A stretch of DNA of 36,743 nucleotides from an uncultured Alphaproteobacteria bacterium (GTDB lineage: Bacteria; Pseudomonadota; Alphaproteobacteria; Rs-D84): assembly GCA_944389185.1 (NCBI GenBank), contig CALXLL010000001.1:157014-193756 (forward strand), given 5' to 3'. Below the pieces are notes generated by a model. The model saw only the letters and a program-made list of their open reading frames with translations. It did no database searches and was not told the origin of the DNA. Positions 1-6,930 of the stretch are shown here, piece by piece. Both the position numbers and the translations under genes were made by a program. Numbering within the stretch: position 1 is the first letter of the stretch; every line of letters starts with the position of its first letter.

Positions 1-37
1 ATTTCTTTTGATGAAATCATAAATAAGGGTAATAGTT

Positions 38-424
38 ATGACAAGATATGGAATTAAAGATAATCAGGTTCGCGCCTTTAATAAGATGATTCGTATCAGC
101 CACCAGAAATTAAACTTGGTTTGTGATATGATACGCGGTTTGCCTGTTGAACGCGCAATTGATGTCTTGAAGTTTTCAAAAAAACGCGTTGCTGGGGAAG
201 TATTAAAAACTTTGATGTCAGCTGTTGCAAACGCTGAACATAACAAAAATCTTTCTGCGGATTCTTTATTCGTAAAAGAAATTTGGTGCGGTAAAGCGTT
301 GACTATGAAGCGCATTTTCCCAGGACCACGTGGTAGCGCGCGTCCTATATTAAAACCTTTTTCCAATTTAACGATTGTTTTGGAATCTGGTAAGGCGCCA
401 AGTAAAAAAGAAAAAAATAAATAA
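38..424 (+). CDS. rplV: Large-subunit ribosomal protein L22
   Basis: Protein of 128 aa that binds 23S rRNA; its long beta-hairpin lines the peptide exit tunnel. The C-terminal half carries the typical signature WCGKALTMKRIFPGPRGSA, which forms that hairpin. The tail is Lys-rich and a little longer than in most homologues. An AAGGG ribosome site lies about 10 nt before the ATG. rpsS would normally precede it, but the first 37 nt do not encode a recognisable S19 end in any frame. rpsC follows after a wide 93-nt gap. Confidence 0.97.
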   Translation: MTRYGIKDNQVRAFNKMIRISHQKLNLVCDMIRGLPVERAIDVLKFSKKRVAGEVLKTLMSAVANAEHNKNLSADSLFVKEIWCGKALTMKRIFPGPRGSARPILKPFSNLTIVLESGKAPSKKEKNK

Positions 425-433
425 AAAGGTTAC

Positions 434-496
434 AAGCAAAGTGGTATAGGTAGAAATACCTTGAATAAAACCGAACGGTTTCAAGAACACTTGCTT
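434..496 (+). promoter_or_regulatory. Predicted three-way RNA junction between rplV and rpsC
   Basis: An outer stem pairs 434-443 (AAGCAAAGTG) with 488-496 (CACTTGCTT), leaving one bulged A. Inside are two hairpins: GGTAT/ATACC (443-447 with 456-460) and AAACC/GGTTT closed by GAAC (468-481). The rpsC ribosome site and ATG follow 20 nt later. The placement suggests control of rpsC translation or mRNA processing. The fold is hand-derived and the function inferred. Confidence 0.5.
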
Positions 497-517
497 AGAA
501 AATAAGGAAAAAATAAA

Positions 518-1222
518 ATGGGACAGAAAGTATCACCTATTTCATTTCGTAGTTCTATAAACAAGTATCCAGATTCTCGTTGGATTGCTGGTAAAAAAGA
601 TTATGCTTCTTTATTAAGCGAAGATATTAAAATTCGTAAGTTTATAGAAAAGAAGTTGAAAAAAGCCGGGTTGGCGAAAATAGTAATAGATCGTTTTGCA
701 AAAAAAGTCGTTGTGACAATTCATACTTCAAGACCTGGTATGATTATCGGTAAGAACGGTGCTGATATAGAAGCTTTACGCAACGATATCAAAAAGTTGG
801 TTAAAAACGACCAAGTAGTAGTAAATATTTATGAAGTTCGTCGTCCTGATTTAAATGCTCAATTAGTAGCACAAAGTATAGCACAACAAATAGAAGGTCG
901 TGTATCTTTTAAACGCGCAATGAAAAAAGCTATACAAAATGCTCTTAAAGCTGGTGCACAAGGAATAAAGGTGATGTGCTCTGGTAGATTGAATGGTGCA
1001 GAAATTGCTCGTAGCGAGCAAATACGTGAAGGTCGTATACCATTGCATACTCTTCGCGCTGATATAGACTATGCATCAATTCAAGCAAAAACAACATACG
1101 GTGTTATCGGGGTAAAGGTTTGGATTTATACCGGTGATGTTGTTAATAAAGTAAAGCTGGCTTCTGAAATGGCTCGTCCAACTGAATATGCCGGCACAAG
1201 CGAAAGAAAAACAAATAAATAA
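518..1222 (+). CDS. rpsC: Small-subunit ribosomal protein S3
   Basis: Protein of 234 aa, normal for the family; part of the 30S head and the mRNA entry channel. The N-terminus [11 protein letters not shown] is a variant of the usual MGQKVNPIGLR. A type II KH domain is visible with its GxxG loop in [11 protein letters not shown] (about residues 75-85). The C-terminal domain holds [20 protein letters not shown], which is typical of S3. An AAGGA site lies upstream of the ATG. Confidence 0.98.
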   Translation: MGQKVSPISFRSSINKYPDSRWIAGKKDYASLLSEDIKIRKFIEKKLKKAGLAKIVIDRFAKKVVVTIHTSRPGMIIGKNGADIEALRNDIKKLVKNDQVVVNIYEVRRPDLNAQLVAQSIAQQIEGRVSFKRAMKKAIQNALKAGAQGIKVMCSGRLNGAEIARSEQIREGRIPLHTLRADIDYASIQAKTTYGVIGVKVWIYTGDVVNKVKLASEMARPTEYAGTSERKTNK

Positions 1223-1263
1223 TTTCCTATATGGAATTATAAAAAGTAATAAGGGTTATTATC

Positions 1264-1677
1264 ATGTTAATGCCAAATAAAACGAAATTTCGCAAACAGC
1301 ATAAAGGCCGTATACACGGTGTTGCTAAGGGTGGCAGCGAATTAGCTTTTGGTTCTTTTGGGTTAAAAGCTATGACACCTGAACGCGTAACTGCGCGTCA
1401 GATAGAAGCAGCTAGACGTGCTATTACTCGTCATATGAGACGTATGGGTAAGTTATGGATTCGTATTTTCCCAGACGTTCCAGTTACAAAGAAACCTGCC
1501 GAAGTCCGTATGGGTAAAGGTAAAGGTGCGGTTGAATACTGGATTTGTCGCGTAAAACCTGGTCGTATCATGTTTGAACTAGACGGTGTTAAACCAGAAG
1601 TTGCATACGAAGCTTTTGCTTTGGCGGCGGCAAAATTGCCTGTAAAAACAAAAGTCGTAGAACGTAAAGCAAACTAA
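1264..1677 (+). CDS. rplP: Large-subunit ribosomal protein L16
   Basis: Protein of 137 aa, the family's usual length; it organises 23S rRNA near the A site. The start [16 protein letters not shown] and the conserved [12 protein letters not shown] stretch (about residues 79-90) identify it. The first ATG is preferred because L16 normally starts two residues before MP, and AAGGG lies upstream. It is flanked by rpsC and rpmC as in other spc/S10 clusters. Confidence 0.98.
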   Translation: MLMPNKTKFRKQHKGRIHGVAKGGSELAFGSFGLKAMTPERVTARQIEAARRAITRHMRRMGKLWIRIFPDVPVTKKPAEVRMGKGKGAVEYWICRVKPGRIMFELDGVKPEVAYEAFALAAAKLPVKTKVVERKAN

Positions 1678-1686
1678 TTTAACTTG

Positions 1687-1710
1687 CTGCTTGGATGAAA
1701 ATCAGGGCAG
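1687..1710 (+). promoter_or_regulatory. GAAA-capped hairpin before rpmC
   Basis: The arms CTGCTTGGAT (1687-1696) and ATCAGGGCAG (1701-1710) form nine pairs, two of them G-U, with one G-A mismatch and a GAAA loop. It lies 20 nt before the rpmC ATG. No U-run follows, so it is not a terminator. Confidence 0.45.
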
Positions 1711-1729
1711 GGCTTAAAAGGTAAATAAA

Positions 1730-1921
1730 ATGGCTGGAAAGAAAGTTGAAAAAGAATCTTTGACAATGGAAGCGTTACAAAGTAAATTATCTGATCTTAA
1801 AAAAGAACAGTTAAATCAACGCTTTCAACATAAGGCTGGTCAGATGCCGAAAACGCATGTTATTCGTCAGACTCGCCGTGAAATTGCGCGCGTAAAAACA
1901 AAAATTAACGCGGCAAAATAA
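1730..1921 (+). CDS. rpmC: Large-subunit ribosomal protein L29
   Basis: Short two-helix protein of 63 aa that sits near the exit of the peptide tunnel, where it helps dock chaperones and secretion factors. The segment LSDLKKEQLNQRFQHKAGQ followed by RQTRREIARVKT matches the family core. It begins with a few extra charged residues. It lies between rplP and rpsQ as expected. A 154-nt gap with its own promoter follows. Confidence 0.95.
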   Translation: MAGKKVEKESLTMEALQSKLSDLKKEQLNQRFQHKAGQMPKTHVIRQTRREIARVKTKINAAK

Positions 1922-1998
1922 AAATTGCTGATTTTTGTTGAGATTTCTATTTTTTTAGATATCATAAACCGAAGTCAGATAAGTAAAAACAATAAAAT

Positions 1999-2049
1999 AG
2001 TTGCTTATTCGCATGAATATTTGTATAATTTATGCGCTTTTAAGCAACT
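1999..2049 (+). promoter_or_regulatory. Nine-base inverted repeat bracketing the rpsQ promoter
   Basis: AGTTGCTTA at 1999-2007 is perfectly complementary to TAAGCAACT at 2041-2049. An inner pair, CGCAT/ATGCG (2010-2014 with 2032-2036), lies inside it. The left arm contains the -35 box and the right arm lies just past the likely start of transcription. In read-through RNA this would be a long hairpin; in DNA it could be an operator. Function is inferred. Confidence 0.5.
2001..2029 (+). promoter_or_regulatory. Sigma70-type promoter for rpsQ onwards
   Basis: TTGCTT (2001-2006), a 17-nt spacer and a perfect TATAAT (2024-2029). It lies in the 154-nt gap after rpmC and would start transcription near 2036, about 40 nt before rpsQ. 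It implies that the spc segment can be transcribed separately from the S10 segment. Confidence 0.65.
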
Positions 2050-2075
2050 TGAAAATGTAATAAGGGACAAAAGTT

Positions 2076-2345
2076 ATGCCAAGACGTATACTGCAAGGAA
2101 CAGTTAAAAGTGCAGCAAATGACAAAACAGTCGTCGTAGAAGTAGAACGCCGTTTCCGTCATCCGCTGTATGGTAAGTTCGTAAAGCAGAATAAAAAATA
2201 TAAAGCTCATGATGAAAACAACGAATATAAAGTTGGTGAAATCGTGGCTATTGAAGAACATCGTCCGATATCTAAGACGAAGACTTGGGTTGTAAAGGGG
2301 CGCGTAGGTGTCTCGAAGGACGATAAAGTAGAAATAGTTGACTAA
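2076..2345 (+). CDS. rpsQ: Small-subunit ribosomal protein S17
   Basis: Protein of 89 aa with an OB fold that binds the 5' domain of 16S rRNA early in assembly. The N-terminus [20 protein letters not shown] and the later [19 protein letters not shown] are characteristic. An AAGGG site lies upstream of the ATG. It is the first gene after the internal promoter at 2001-2029. Confidence 0.97.
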   Translation: MPRRILQGTVKSAANDKTVVVEVERRFRHPLYGKFVKQNKKYKAHDENNEYKVGEIVAIEEHRPISKTKTWVVKGRVGVSKDDKVEIVD

Positions 2346-2409
2346 ATCAAAACAGGCTTTTTGAGGTCTGGTTATAATAAAATAATCAAGACAGTCGAAG
2401 CCTATAACA

Positions 2410-2433
2410 AAGCAGTGGGGGATGGCCCTGCTT
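2410..2433 (+). promoter_or_regulatory. Hairpin before rplN
   Basis: AAGCAG (2410-2415) pairs with CTGCTT (2428-2433), and GG/CC can extend the stem past one bulge. It lies in the 108-nt rpsQ-rplN gap, about 20 nt before the rplN ATG. No U-run follows. Confidence 0.4.
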
Positions 2434-2453
2434 GCAGGATAAGGATATAGATC

Positions 2454-2828
2454 ATGATTCAGAATGAAACAGTTATGACAGTTGCTGATAACTCTGGTGC
2501 TCGTAAAGCTATGTGCATCAAAGTTCTTGGCGGTTCTCATCGTCGTTATGCGACGGTTGGTGATAAAATAGTTGTCGCTATTAAAGACGCTATACCACGT
2601 GGTAAAGTTCAAAAAGGAACTGTGCAGCGTGCTATTATAGTTCGCACTAAGTTCCCAGTTAAACGTCCAGACGGATCTATCATCAGATTTGATGATAATG
2701 CGGTTGTTTTAATTAATAAAAACAACTTTGAACCAATTGGAACCCGTATTTTTGGACCAATTGCGCGTGAAGTTCGTCGCAAGTATGACGTTCAGAAAAT
2801 TGTGTCTTTGGCACCAGAAGTAATATAA
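2454..2828 (+). CDS. rplN: Large-subunit ribosomal protein L14
   Basis: Protein of 124 aa, close to the usual 122; it forms an intersubunit bridge with 16S rRNA helix 44 and helps bind L19. The N-terminus [18 protein letters not shown] and the end FGPIAREVR are near-diagnostic. It follows rpsQ and precedes rplX as in most bacteria. A GGATAAGGA ribosome site lies upstream. Confidence 0.98.
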   Translation: MIQNETVMTVADNSGARKAMCIKVLGGSHRRYATVGDKIVVAIKDAIPRGKVQKGTVQRAIIVRTKFPVKRPDGSIIRFDDNAVVLINKNNFEPIGTRIFGPIAREVRRKYDVQKIVSLAPEVI

Positions 2829-2871
2829 CAGATGGGTCTTTATATCCATAAGTTAGATAAAGGGTTAAAAA

Positions 2872-3174
2872 ATGAAAATTAAAAAAGGCGATGAAGTCAT
2901 AGTTATTTCAGGTAAGTATAAGGGCGTCAAAGGCAAAGTGCTGGAGGCTCGTCCTAGTGAATCTCGTGTTGTGGTTGAAGGTGTTAACCGTCACAAATGG
3001 CACATTAAACCGACACAAGAAAAACCAGGTCAAATAATTGACCGCGAAGCACCAATTCATGTTTCTAACGTTGCTGTGCTGGATCCAAAGTCTAAAAAGG
3101 CTACGCGCGTTGGGTATAAAATGGAAGGTGATAAAAAGGTTCGCGTTGCAAAGAAATCTGGCGCTGAAATATAA
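2872..3174 (+). CDS. rplX: Large-subunit ribosomal protein L24
   Basis: Protein of 100 aa that helps nucleate 50S assembly. A KOW motif fills the N-terminus ([20 protein letters not shown], residues 4-23), followed by the conserved [15 protein letters not shown]. In most L24 proteins the segment is VNxxKKHxKP, so this is a mild variant. AAAGGG lies before the ATG. Confidence 0.97.
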   Translation: MKIKKGDEVIVISGKYKGVKGKVLEARPSESRVVVEGVNRHKWHIKPTQEKPGQIIDREAPIHVSNVAVLDPKSKKATRVGYKMEGDKKVRVAKKSGAEI

Positions 3175-3185
3175 TAAACAACCGG

Positions 3186-3203
3186 TTCCCGCTGTTACGG
3201 GAA
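3186..3203 (+). promoter_or_regulatory. TTCCCG-CTGTTA-CGGGAA hairpin before rplE
   Basis: A perfect 6-bp stem with a six-base loop, 21 nt before the rplE ATG. The first 17 nt (3186-3202) recur exactly at 5145-5161 before rplR. rplE and rplR encode L5 and L18, both 5S rRNA binders. A role as a shared RNA control element is inferred. Confidence 0.55.
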
Positions 3204-3224
3204 TAAAACGTTAAGGATTAAAAA

Positions 3225-3770
3225 ATGCAAAGCAGATTGCGTGAAATATATGAAAAAAATATAGTTCCTGAATTAATTAAAGAATTCGGCTATAAAAATG
3301 CTTTAGAAGTTCCAAAGTTAACTAAAATAGTTTTAAATATGGGCGTTGGTGAAGCTGTTTCTGATAAAAAGAAACTGGATGCGGCCGTAGCTGACTTGAT
3401 GGCTATTGCAGCGCAGAAACCTGTTGTCACACACGCTAAAAAATCTATTGCAACATATCGCTTGCGTGAAGGGCAGGCTATTGGAACAAAAGTAACTTTG
3501 CGTGGCAAAAGAATGTATGACTTTTTGGATAAGTTGATTGTTGTTGCTTTACCACGTGTAAAAGACTTTCGTGGCTTATCAAAATCAAAATTTGATGGTC
3601 GCGGAAATTATGCTTTCGGTATTAAGGAACACTTGATCTTCCCTGAAATATCCGTTGATAAAATAGATTCTATTCGCGGTATGGATATTGTAATCGCAAC
3701 AACGGCAAAGACCGATGACGAAGCGCGCGCTTTGCTTACTAAGCTGGGGTTGCCGTTAGTTTTGAAATAA
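3225..3770 (+). CDS. rplE: Large-subunit ribosomal protein L5
   Basis: Protein of 181 aa, normal length (about 179). It binds 5S rRNA in the central protuberance and contacts P-site tRNA and S13. Recognisable segments are [18 protein letters not shown] near residue 30, the mid-protein [20 protein letters not shown], and the C-terminal [18 protein letters not shown]. It is preceded by the hairpin shared with rplR. Confidence 0.98.
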   Translation: MQSRLREIYEKNIVPELIKEFGYKNALEVPKLTKIVLNMGVGEAVSDKKKLDAAVADLMAIAAQKPVVTHAKKSIATYRLREGQAIGTKVTLRGKRMYDFLDKLIVVALPRVKDFRGLSKSKFDGRGNYAFGIKEHLIFPEISVDKIDSIRGMDIVIATTAKTDDEARALLTKLGLPLVLK

Positions 3771-3786
3771 TTAAAAAGGTAAAAAA

Positions 3787-4089
3787 ATGGCTAAATTGGC
3801 TTTAATTAACAAACAAAAAAGACGTGAAAAATTAGTCGCTAGATATTCTAAGAAATACGAAGCGAATAAGGCAAAAATGTCAAGAAATGCTACGCCTGAA
3901 GAACGTAAAGAAGCTATGCTTAAGATGGCTAAATTACCACGTAACGCAAATAAGACTCGTTTGCACAATCGTTGTTCCGTTACAGGTCGTGCACGTGGGT
4001 TCTTCCGCTTGTTCGGTTTATGCCGTCAGCAGGTTAGAACTATGGCTTCGGAAGGTAAATTACCTGGCGTTCGTAAATCTAGCTGGTAA
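3787..4089 (+). CDS. rpsN: Small-subunit ribosomal protein S14, zinc-free form
   Basis: Protein of 100 aa in the 30S head near the decoding site. It is the long form without the CxxC zinc pairs of short S14; the conserved core reads RCSVTGRARGFFRLFGLCR. It starts 16 nt after rplE with AAAAAGG before the ATG, so the two are probably translated in series. The long form is the usual one in Proteobacteria. Confidence 0.97.
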   Translation: MAKLALINKQKRREKLVARYSKKYEANKAKMSRNATPEERKEAMLKMAKLPRNANKTRLHNRCSVTGRARGFFRLFGLCRQQVRTMASEGKLPGVRKSSW

Positions 4090-4099
4090 AAATTAAAAC

Positions 4100-4146
4100 C
4101 CAGCTGTGGACAATGCAGCTGGTCGTGTAATGCAGGGTAAACCTGC
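4100..4146 (+). promoter_or_regulatory. Two consecutive hairpins before rpsH
   Basis: CCAGCTG (4100-4106) pairs with CAGCTGG (4116-4122) around a 9-nt loop. GCAGG (4132-4136) pairs with CCTGC (4142-4146) around GTAAA. Both lie in the 76-nt rpsN-rpsH gap, and the second ends just before the AAGGAG ribosome site. In E. coli S8 controls the spc operon by binding its mRNA near rplE; whether these hairpins play a similar part here is untested. Confidence 0.5.
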
Positions 4147-4165
4147 GGTATAAGGAGTAAAAAAG

Positions 4166-4564
4166 ATGTCATTATCACACCCAATCGGAGACATGTTGAC
4201 TCGTATTCGTAATGGTCAGAATGCTGGTAAAGAATATGTCACCGTTCCTAATAGCAAACTGCGTGCTGCAGTTTTAGAAGTCCTGAAAGACGAAGGTTTC
4301 ATCACTGATTTTCGTAAAGAGCAGATTGATGAACATCGTTCAAATCTTGTAATTGAATTGAAATATATTGGTGGTAACGGTGCAATACAAGATATTTCTG
4401 TTGTATCAAAACCAGGTCGCCGCGTATATTCTAGCTGTGCCAAGATGCCAAAAGTATTAAATGGTTTAGGTATAGCTATTGTTTCTACACCGAATGGCGT
4501 TATGACTGATCATAAGGCAAGGTTGATGAATGTCGGTGGCGAAGTTTTATGTAAGGTTATCTAA
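4166..4564 (+). CDS. rpsH: Small-subunit ribosomal protein S8
   Basis: Protein of 132 aa, the normal size; a primary 16S rRNA binder in the 30S platform and the feedback regulator of the spc operon in E. coli. The N-terminus SLSHPIGDMLTRIRNGQ and the middle VSKPGRRVYS are typical. The C-terminus has GIAIVSTPNGVMTDHKAR; most S8 proteins have GI.ILSTSKGVMTD there. A strong AAGGAG precedes the start. Confidence 0.98.
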   Translation: MSLSHPIGDMLTRIRNGQNAGKEYVTVPNSKLRAAVLEVLKDEGFITDFRKEQIDEHRSNLVIELKYIGGNGAIQDISVVSKPGRRVYSSCAKMPKVLNGLGIAIVSTPNGVMTDHKARLMNVGGEVLCKVI

Positions 4565-4582
4565 TAGAAATAAGGATTTATT

Positions 4583-5131
4583 ATGTCTCGTGCAGGAAAA
4601 CATCCAATAAAAATTAAAGAAGGCGTATCGGTTTCTATGACTGATAATGCTTTGCTTGTGAAAGGACCTAAAGGCGAATTAAAATTGTCTTTGGACACTA
4701 AGAATGCAGGTTTGGTCGAAGTCGTTATCGAAGCTGATCAAATAGTTGTTACACCGAAAGATGCAGAAGAAAAAACGTCTCGCACTATGTGGGGAACTAT
4801 GACAAGAAACATCCGCAGTGCAATGGAAGGGGTTACAACAGGTTTTTCAAAAGAAATGTATATGAATGGCGTTGGTTATAAAGCGTCTTTGAATGGCGGA
4901 AAACTTGTGTTAGCTGCAGGTTATTCACATGATGTTATAATTGACGTTCCGGCAGGTTTAAGCGTTCAGGTAACAAGTCCAACGGAATTTGTTATCAGCG
5001 GTATCGATAAATGCTTGGTAGGTCAATTTGCAGATAAAATTCATAAGGTTCGCAAGGCGGATCCTTATAAAGGTAAAGGCATCTTCTATAAAGGCGAAAG
5101 AGTTCGTCGTAAAGAAGGTAAAAAGAAATAA
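4583..5131 (+). CDS. rplF: Large-subunit ribosomal protein L6
   Basis: Protein of 182 aa made of two similar domains; it binds 23S rRNA near the sarcin-ricin loop and the factor-binding site. The start MSRAGKHPIKIKEGVSV, VGYKASLNGGKLVLAAGYSH in the middle and the C-terminal DPYKGKGIFYKGERVRRKEG are clear matches. It begins 18 nt after rpsH. Confidence 0.98.
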   Translation: MSRAGKHPIKIKEGVSVSMTDNALLVKGPKGELKLSLDTKNAGLVEVVIEADQIVVTPKDAEEKTSRTMWGTMTRNIRSAMEGVTTGFSKEMYMNGVGYKASLNGGKLVLAAGYSHDVIIDVPAGLSVQVTSPTEFVISGIDKCLVGQFADKIHKVRKADPYKGKGIFYKGERVRRKEGKKK

Positions 5132-5142
5132 TTAATTAAAAA

Positions 5143-5163
5143 GCTTCCCGCTGTTACGGGAGC
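5143..5163 (+). promoter_or_regulatory. Second copy of the CTGTTA hairpin, before rplR
   Basis: TCCCG/CGGGA closed by CTGTTA. The 17 nt at 5145-5161 equal those at 3186-3202 before rplE. G5143 and C5144 can pair with G5162 and C5163 past a bulged T. The hairpin ends about 20 nt before the rplR ATG, the same spacing as at rplE. Confidence 0.55.
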
Positions 5164-5181
5164 AGTAAAAAAGGAAACGAA

Positions 5182-5538
5182 ATGTTAAAACATTTGTCTA
5201 CTGAAGAAAGACGCACGTTAGCAAATCGCAGTGCGCTGAAAAGAAAAAATCCTGGCAAAATTCGTTTGTCTGTTTTTCGCTCTGGCCGTCATATAGAGGT
5301 TCAGGCAATTGATGACGCAAAAGGTCATACTGTATGCGCTGCTTCTTCTAAAGAGAAGAACTTTGCCGGTAAAGGCTGGAACGTTGCTGGTGCAGAACTG
5401 GTTGGCAAAGCTATGGCGGAACGCATTGTTGCCGCAAATATTGCTGATAATTGTTATTTTGACCGCGGTGGTTATCGCTATCATGGTCGCGTTAAGGCTC
5501 TGTGCGAAGCAATCCGTGCAGGTGGCGTTAGAATATAA
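5182..5538 (+). CDS. rplR: Large-subunit ribosomal protein L18
   Basis: Protein of 118 aa, typical; it binds 5S rRNA together with L5 and attaches it to the 50S subunit. [18 protein letters not shown] near residue 30 and the C-terminal [20 protein letters not shown] are the family signatures (usual form [21 protein letters not shown]). AAGGAAA precedes the ATG, and the hairpin shared with rplE lies just upstream. Confidence 0.98.
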   Translation: [118 protein letters not shown]

Positions 5539-5559
5539 TTTTAATATACGGAGTTTATT

Positions 5560-6123
5560 ATGGCACGTTTTGATGATAAAAAATTACAGACGGATAACTT
5601 GGTAGACAAATTAGTTTCTATCAATCGTGTATCCAAAACTGTGAAAGGTGGACGTAATATGTCTTTCTCGGCTTTGGTAGTTGTCGGGGATAAGGCAGGT
5701 AGAGTCGGTTTCGGTAAAGGTAAAGCTTTGGAAGTTCAGTCTGCTGTTCAGAAAGCTACAAAAGCAGCTAAAGCTAAAATGATACGCGTTCCTTTGAAAG
5801 AAGGTCGCACTTTGCATCATGATAGCTCGGCTAAATACGGTGCAAGCAAAATAGTTGTTCGCAGCGCTGTTCCTGGAACTGGTATCATTGCCGGTGGTGC
5901 TTTACGTGCTGTTTTTGAATGCTTGGGCGTCCAAGACGTGGTTGTAAAATCTCAGGGTTCTAATAATCCTAATAATATGATACGTGCGGCTTTTTTGGCG
6001 TTCAATAAAATGAATTCACCTAAAACTGTTGCAGCAAGACGCGGTAAAACGGTTGCTGAAATAATCGCTGGACGTGACGGTAAAAAGTTAGAACCTGCCA
6101 CAGAAGTCACAGAAGATAAATAA
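5560..6123 (+). CDS. rpsE: Small-subunit ribosomal protein S5
   Basis: Protein of 187 aa with a slightly longer C-terminus than E. coli S5. It lies at the mRNA entrance and affects decoding accuracy. The N-terminal double-stranded-RNA-binding-like domain carries [20 protein letters not shown]. The second domain has [20 protein letters not shown] and later [16 protein letters not shown]. The acidic tail [10 protein letters not shown] is an extension. It follows rplR after 21 nt. Confidence 0.98.
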   Translation: MARFDDKKLQTDNLVDKLVSINRVSKTVKGGRNMSFSALVVVGDKAGRVGFGKGKALEVQSAVQKATKAAKAKMIRVPLKEGRTLHHDSSAKYGASKIVVRSAVPGTGIIAGGALRAVFECLGVQDVVVKSQGSNNPNNMIRAAFLAFNKMNSPKTVAARRGKTVAEIIAGRDGKKLEPATEVTEDK

Positions 6124-6155
6124 TTATGGGCGAATAAAACTAGGAGTTTAGAATT

Positions 6156-6332
6156 ATGGCAAAAATAATTGTAAAGCAAATTAAAAGTTTAATTGGTCGC
6201 CCAGAAGAACAACGCAAGGTTGTTAAAGCTTTGGGCTTGGGTCGTGTCGGTAAAACTAAAGAATTAACTGATACACCTGCTGTTCGCGGTATGGTTGCAA
6301 AAGTGTCTCATTTGGTGACAATCGTCGAATAG
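6156..6332 (+). CDS. rpmD: Large-subunit ribosomal protein L30
   Basis: A 58-aa protein found by reading the gap between rpsE and rplO. It starts [20 protein letters not shown] and contains [20 protein letters not shown], the L30 signature, ending VSHLVTIVE. The length is right for bacterial L30. A TAGGAG ribosome site lies 13 nt upstream. L30 binds 23S rRNA at the base of the central protuberance. Confidence 0.96.
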   Translation: MAKIIVKQIKSLIGRPEEQRKVVKALGLGRVGKTKELTDTPAVRGMVAKVSHLVTIVE

Positions 6333-6375
6333 TTTTTATATTAACCGAGTATATAACTTGTTTATATGCGAAAAA

Positions 6376-6393
6376 AGACTATATTAATAGTCT
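6376..6393 (+). promoter_or_regulatory. Small hairpin before rplO
   Basis: AGACTA (6376-6381) pairs with TAGTCT (6388-6393) around TATTAA, 23 nt before the chosen rplO ATG. The hairpin makes an upstream in-frame ATG at 6366 an unlikely start. Confidence 0.35.
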
Positions 6394-6416
6394 GTAGGAA
6401 AATAAGGAATAAAGAA

Positions 6417-6875
6417 ATGAAATTAAATGCTTTGATGGATAATTTCGGTGCAAGAGCCAACGTAAAGCGCGTAGGTCGTGGTATCGGTTCTGGTATGGGT
6501 AAAACATCTGGTCGTGGTAATAAAGGTCAGAAAGCGCGTAGCGGTTCTCGTAAGCAAGCAACTTTCCAAGGCGGTCAAATGCCTATTTTGCGTCGCTTTC
6601 CAAAGTTTGGTTTTAATAATCCGTTCGCAAAAGAATATGTAACTATCAATTTGGGCGATATAGAAAAGTTTATCGCTGCCGGTAAAATTGATGCAAAAAA
6701 GCCTATTACTATTGAATTTTTGTTTGAAGCAAAAATCATCAATCGTAAATTATCTGGATTGAAAGTTCTTGCAAAAGGTGAAATTAAATCATCTGTTAAT
6801 ATAATTGCTGATAAGTGGTCTAAATCTGCCGAAGAAGCAGTTGTAAAAGCTGGTGGTTCTATTAAAAATAACTAA
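6417..6875 (+). CDS. rplO: Large-subunit ribosomal protein L15
   Basis: Protein of 152 aa in the 50S core, entering late in assembly. The reading frame stays open to an ATG at 6366, but 6417 is preferred because MKLNALMDNFGARAN matches the usual L15 N-terminus (MKLNTL.DN.GA) and AAGGAATAAAG lies just before it. Further signatures are RVGRGIGSGMGKTSGRGNKG and the mid-protein FQGGQMPILRRFPKFGF. Confidence 0.97.
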   Translation: MKLNALMDNFGARANVKRVGRGIGSGMGKTSGRGNKGQKARSGSRKQATFQGGQMPILRRFPKFGFNNPFAKEYVTINLGDIEKFIAAGKIDAKKPITIEFLFEAKIINRKLSGLKVLAKGEIKSSVNIIADKWSKSAEEAVVKAGGSIKNN

Positions 6876-6883
6876 TTTGTTTT

Positions 6884-6907
6884 CGTATGTTGCTTTTGCA
6901 ACATACG
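6884..6907 (+). promoter_or_regulatory. Perfect 10-bp hairpin between rplO and secY
   Basis: CGTATGTTGC (6884-6893) and GCAACATACG (6898-6907) pair completely around a TTTT loop. The following bases are ATTAATATATAAAG, not a U-run, so it is a poor intrinsic terminator. It probably serves as an RNA-stability or processing element separating ribosomal-protein from secY expression (inference). Confidence 0.5.
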
Positions 6908-6930
6908 ATTAATATATAAAGTTTAAAAGC

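Noticed and set aside
1-37. Possible 3' end of rpsS before rplV
   Set aside because: No frame gives an S19-like C-terminus; the stretch reads as a short leader.
1925-2107. Small plus-strand open frame after rpmC
   Set aside because: Hydrophobic then random composition, no ribosome site, overlaps the internal promoter and rpsQ start.
2040-2612. 190-aa minus-strand frame over rpsQ/rplN
   Set aside because: Antisense shadow of two conserved ribosomal genes; composition is the reverse complement of their codons.
6366-6416. Upstream start for rplO giving 169 aa
   Set aside because: The added residues do not match L15, a hairpin lies there, and the ATG at 6417 has a ribosome site and the family N-terminus.
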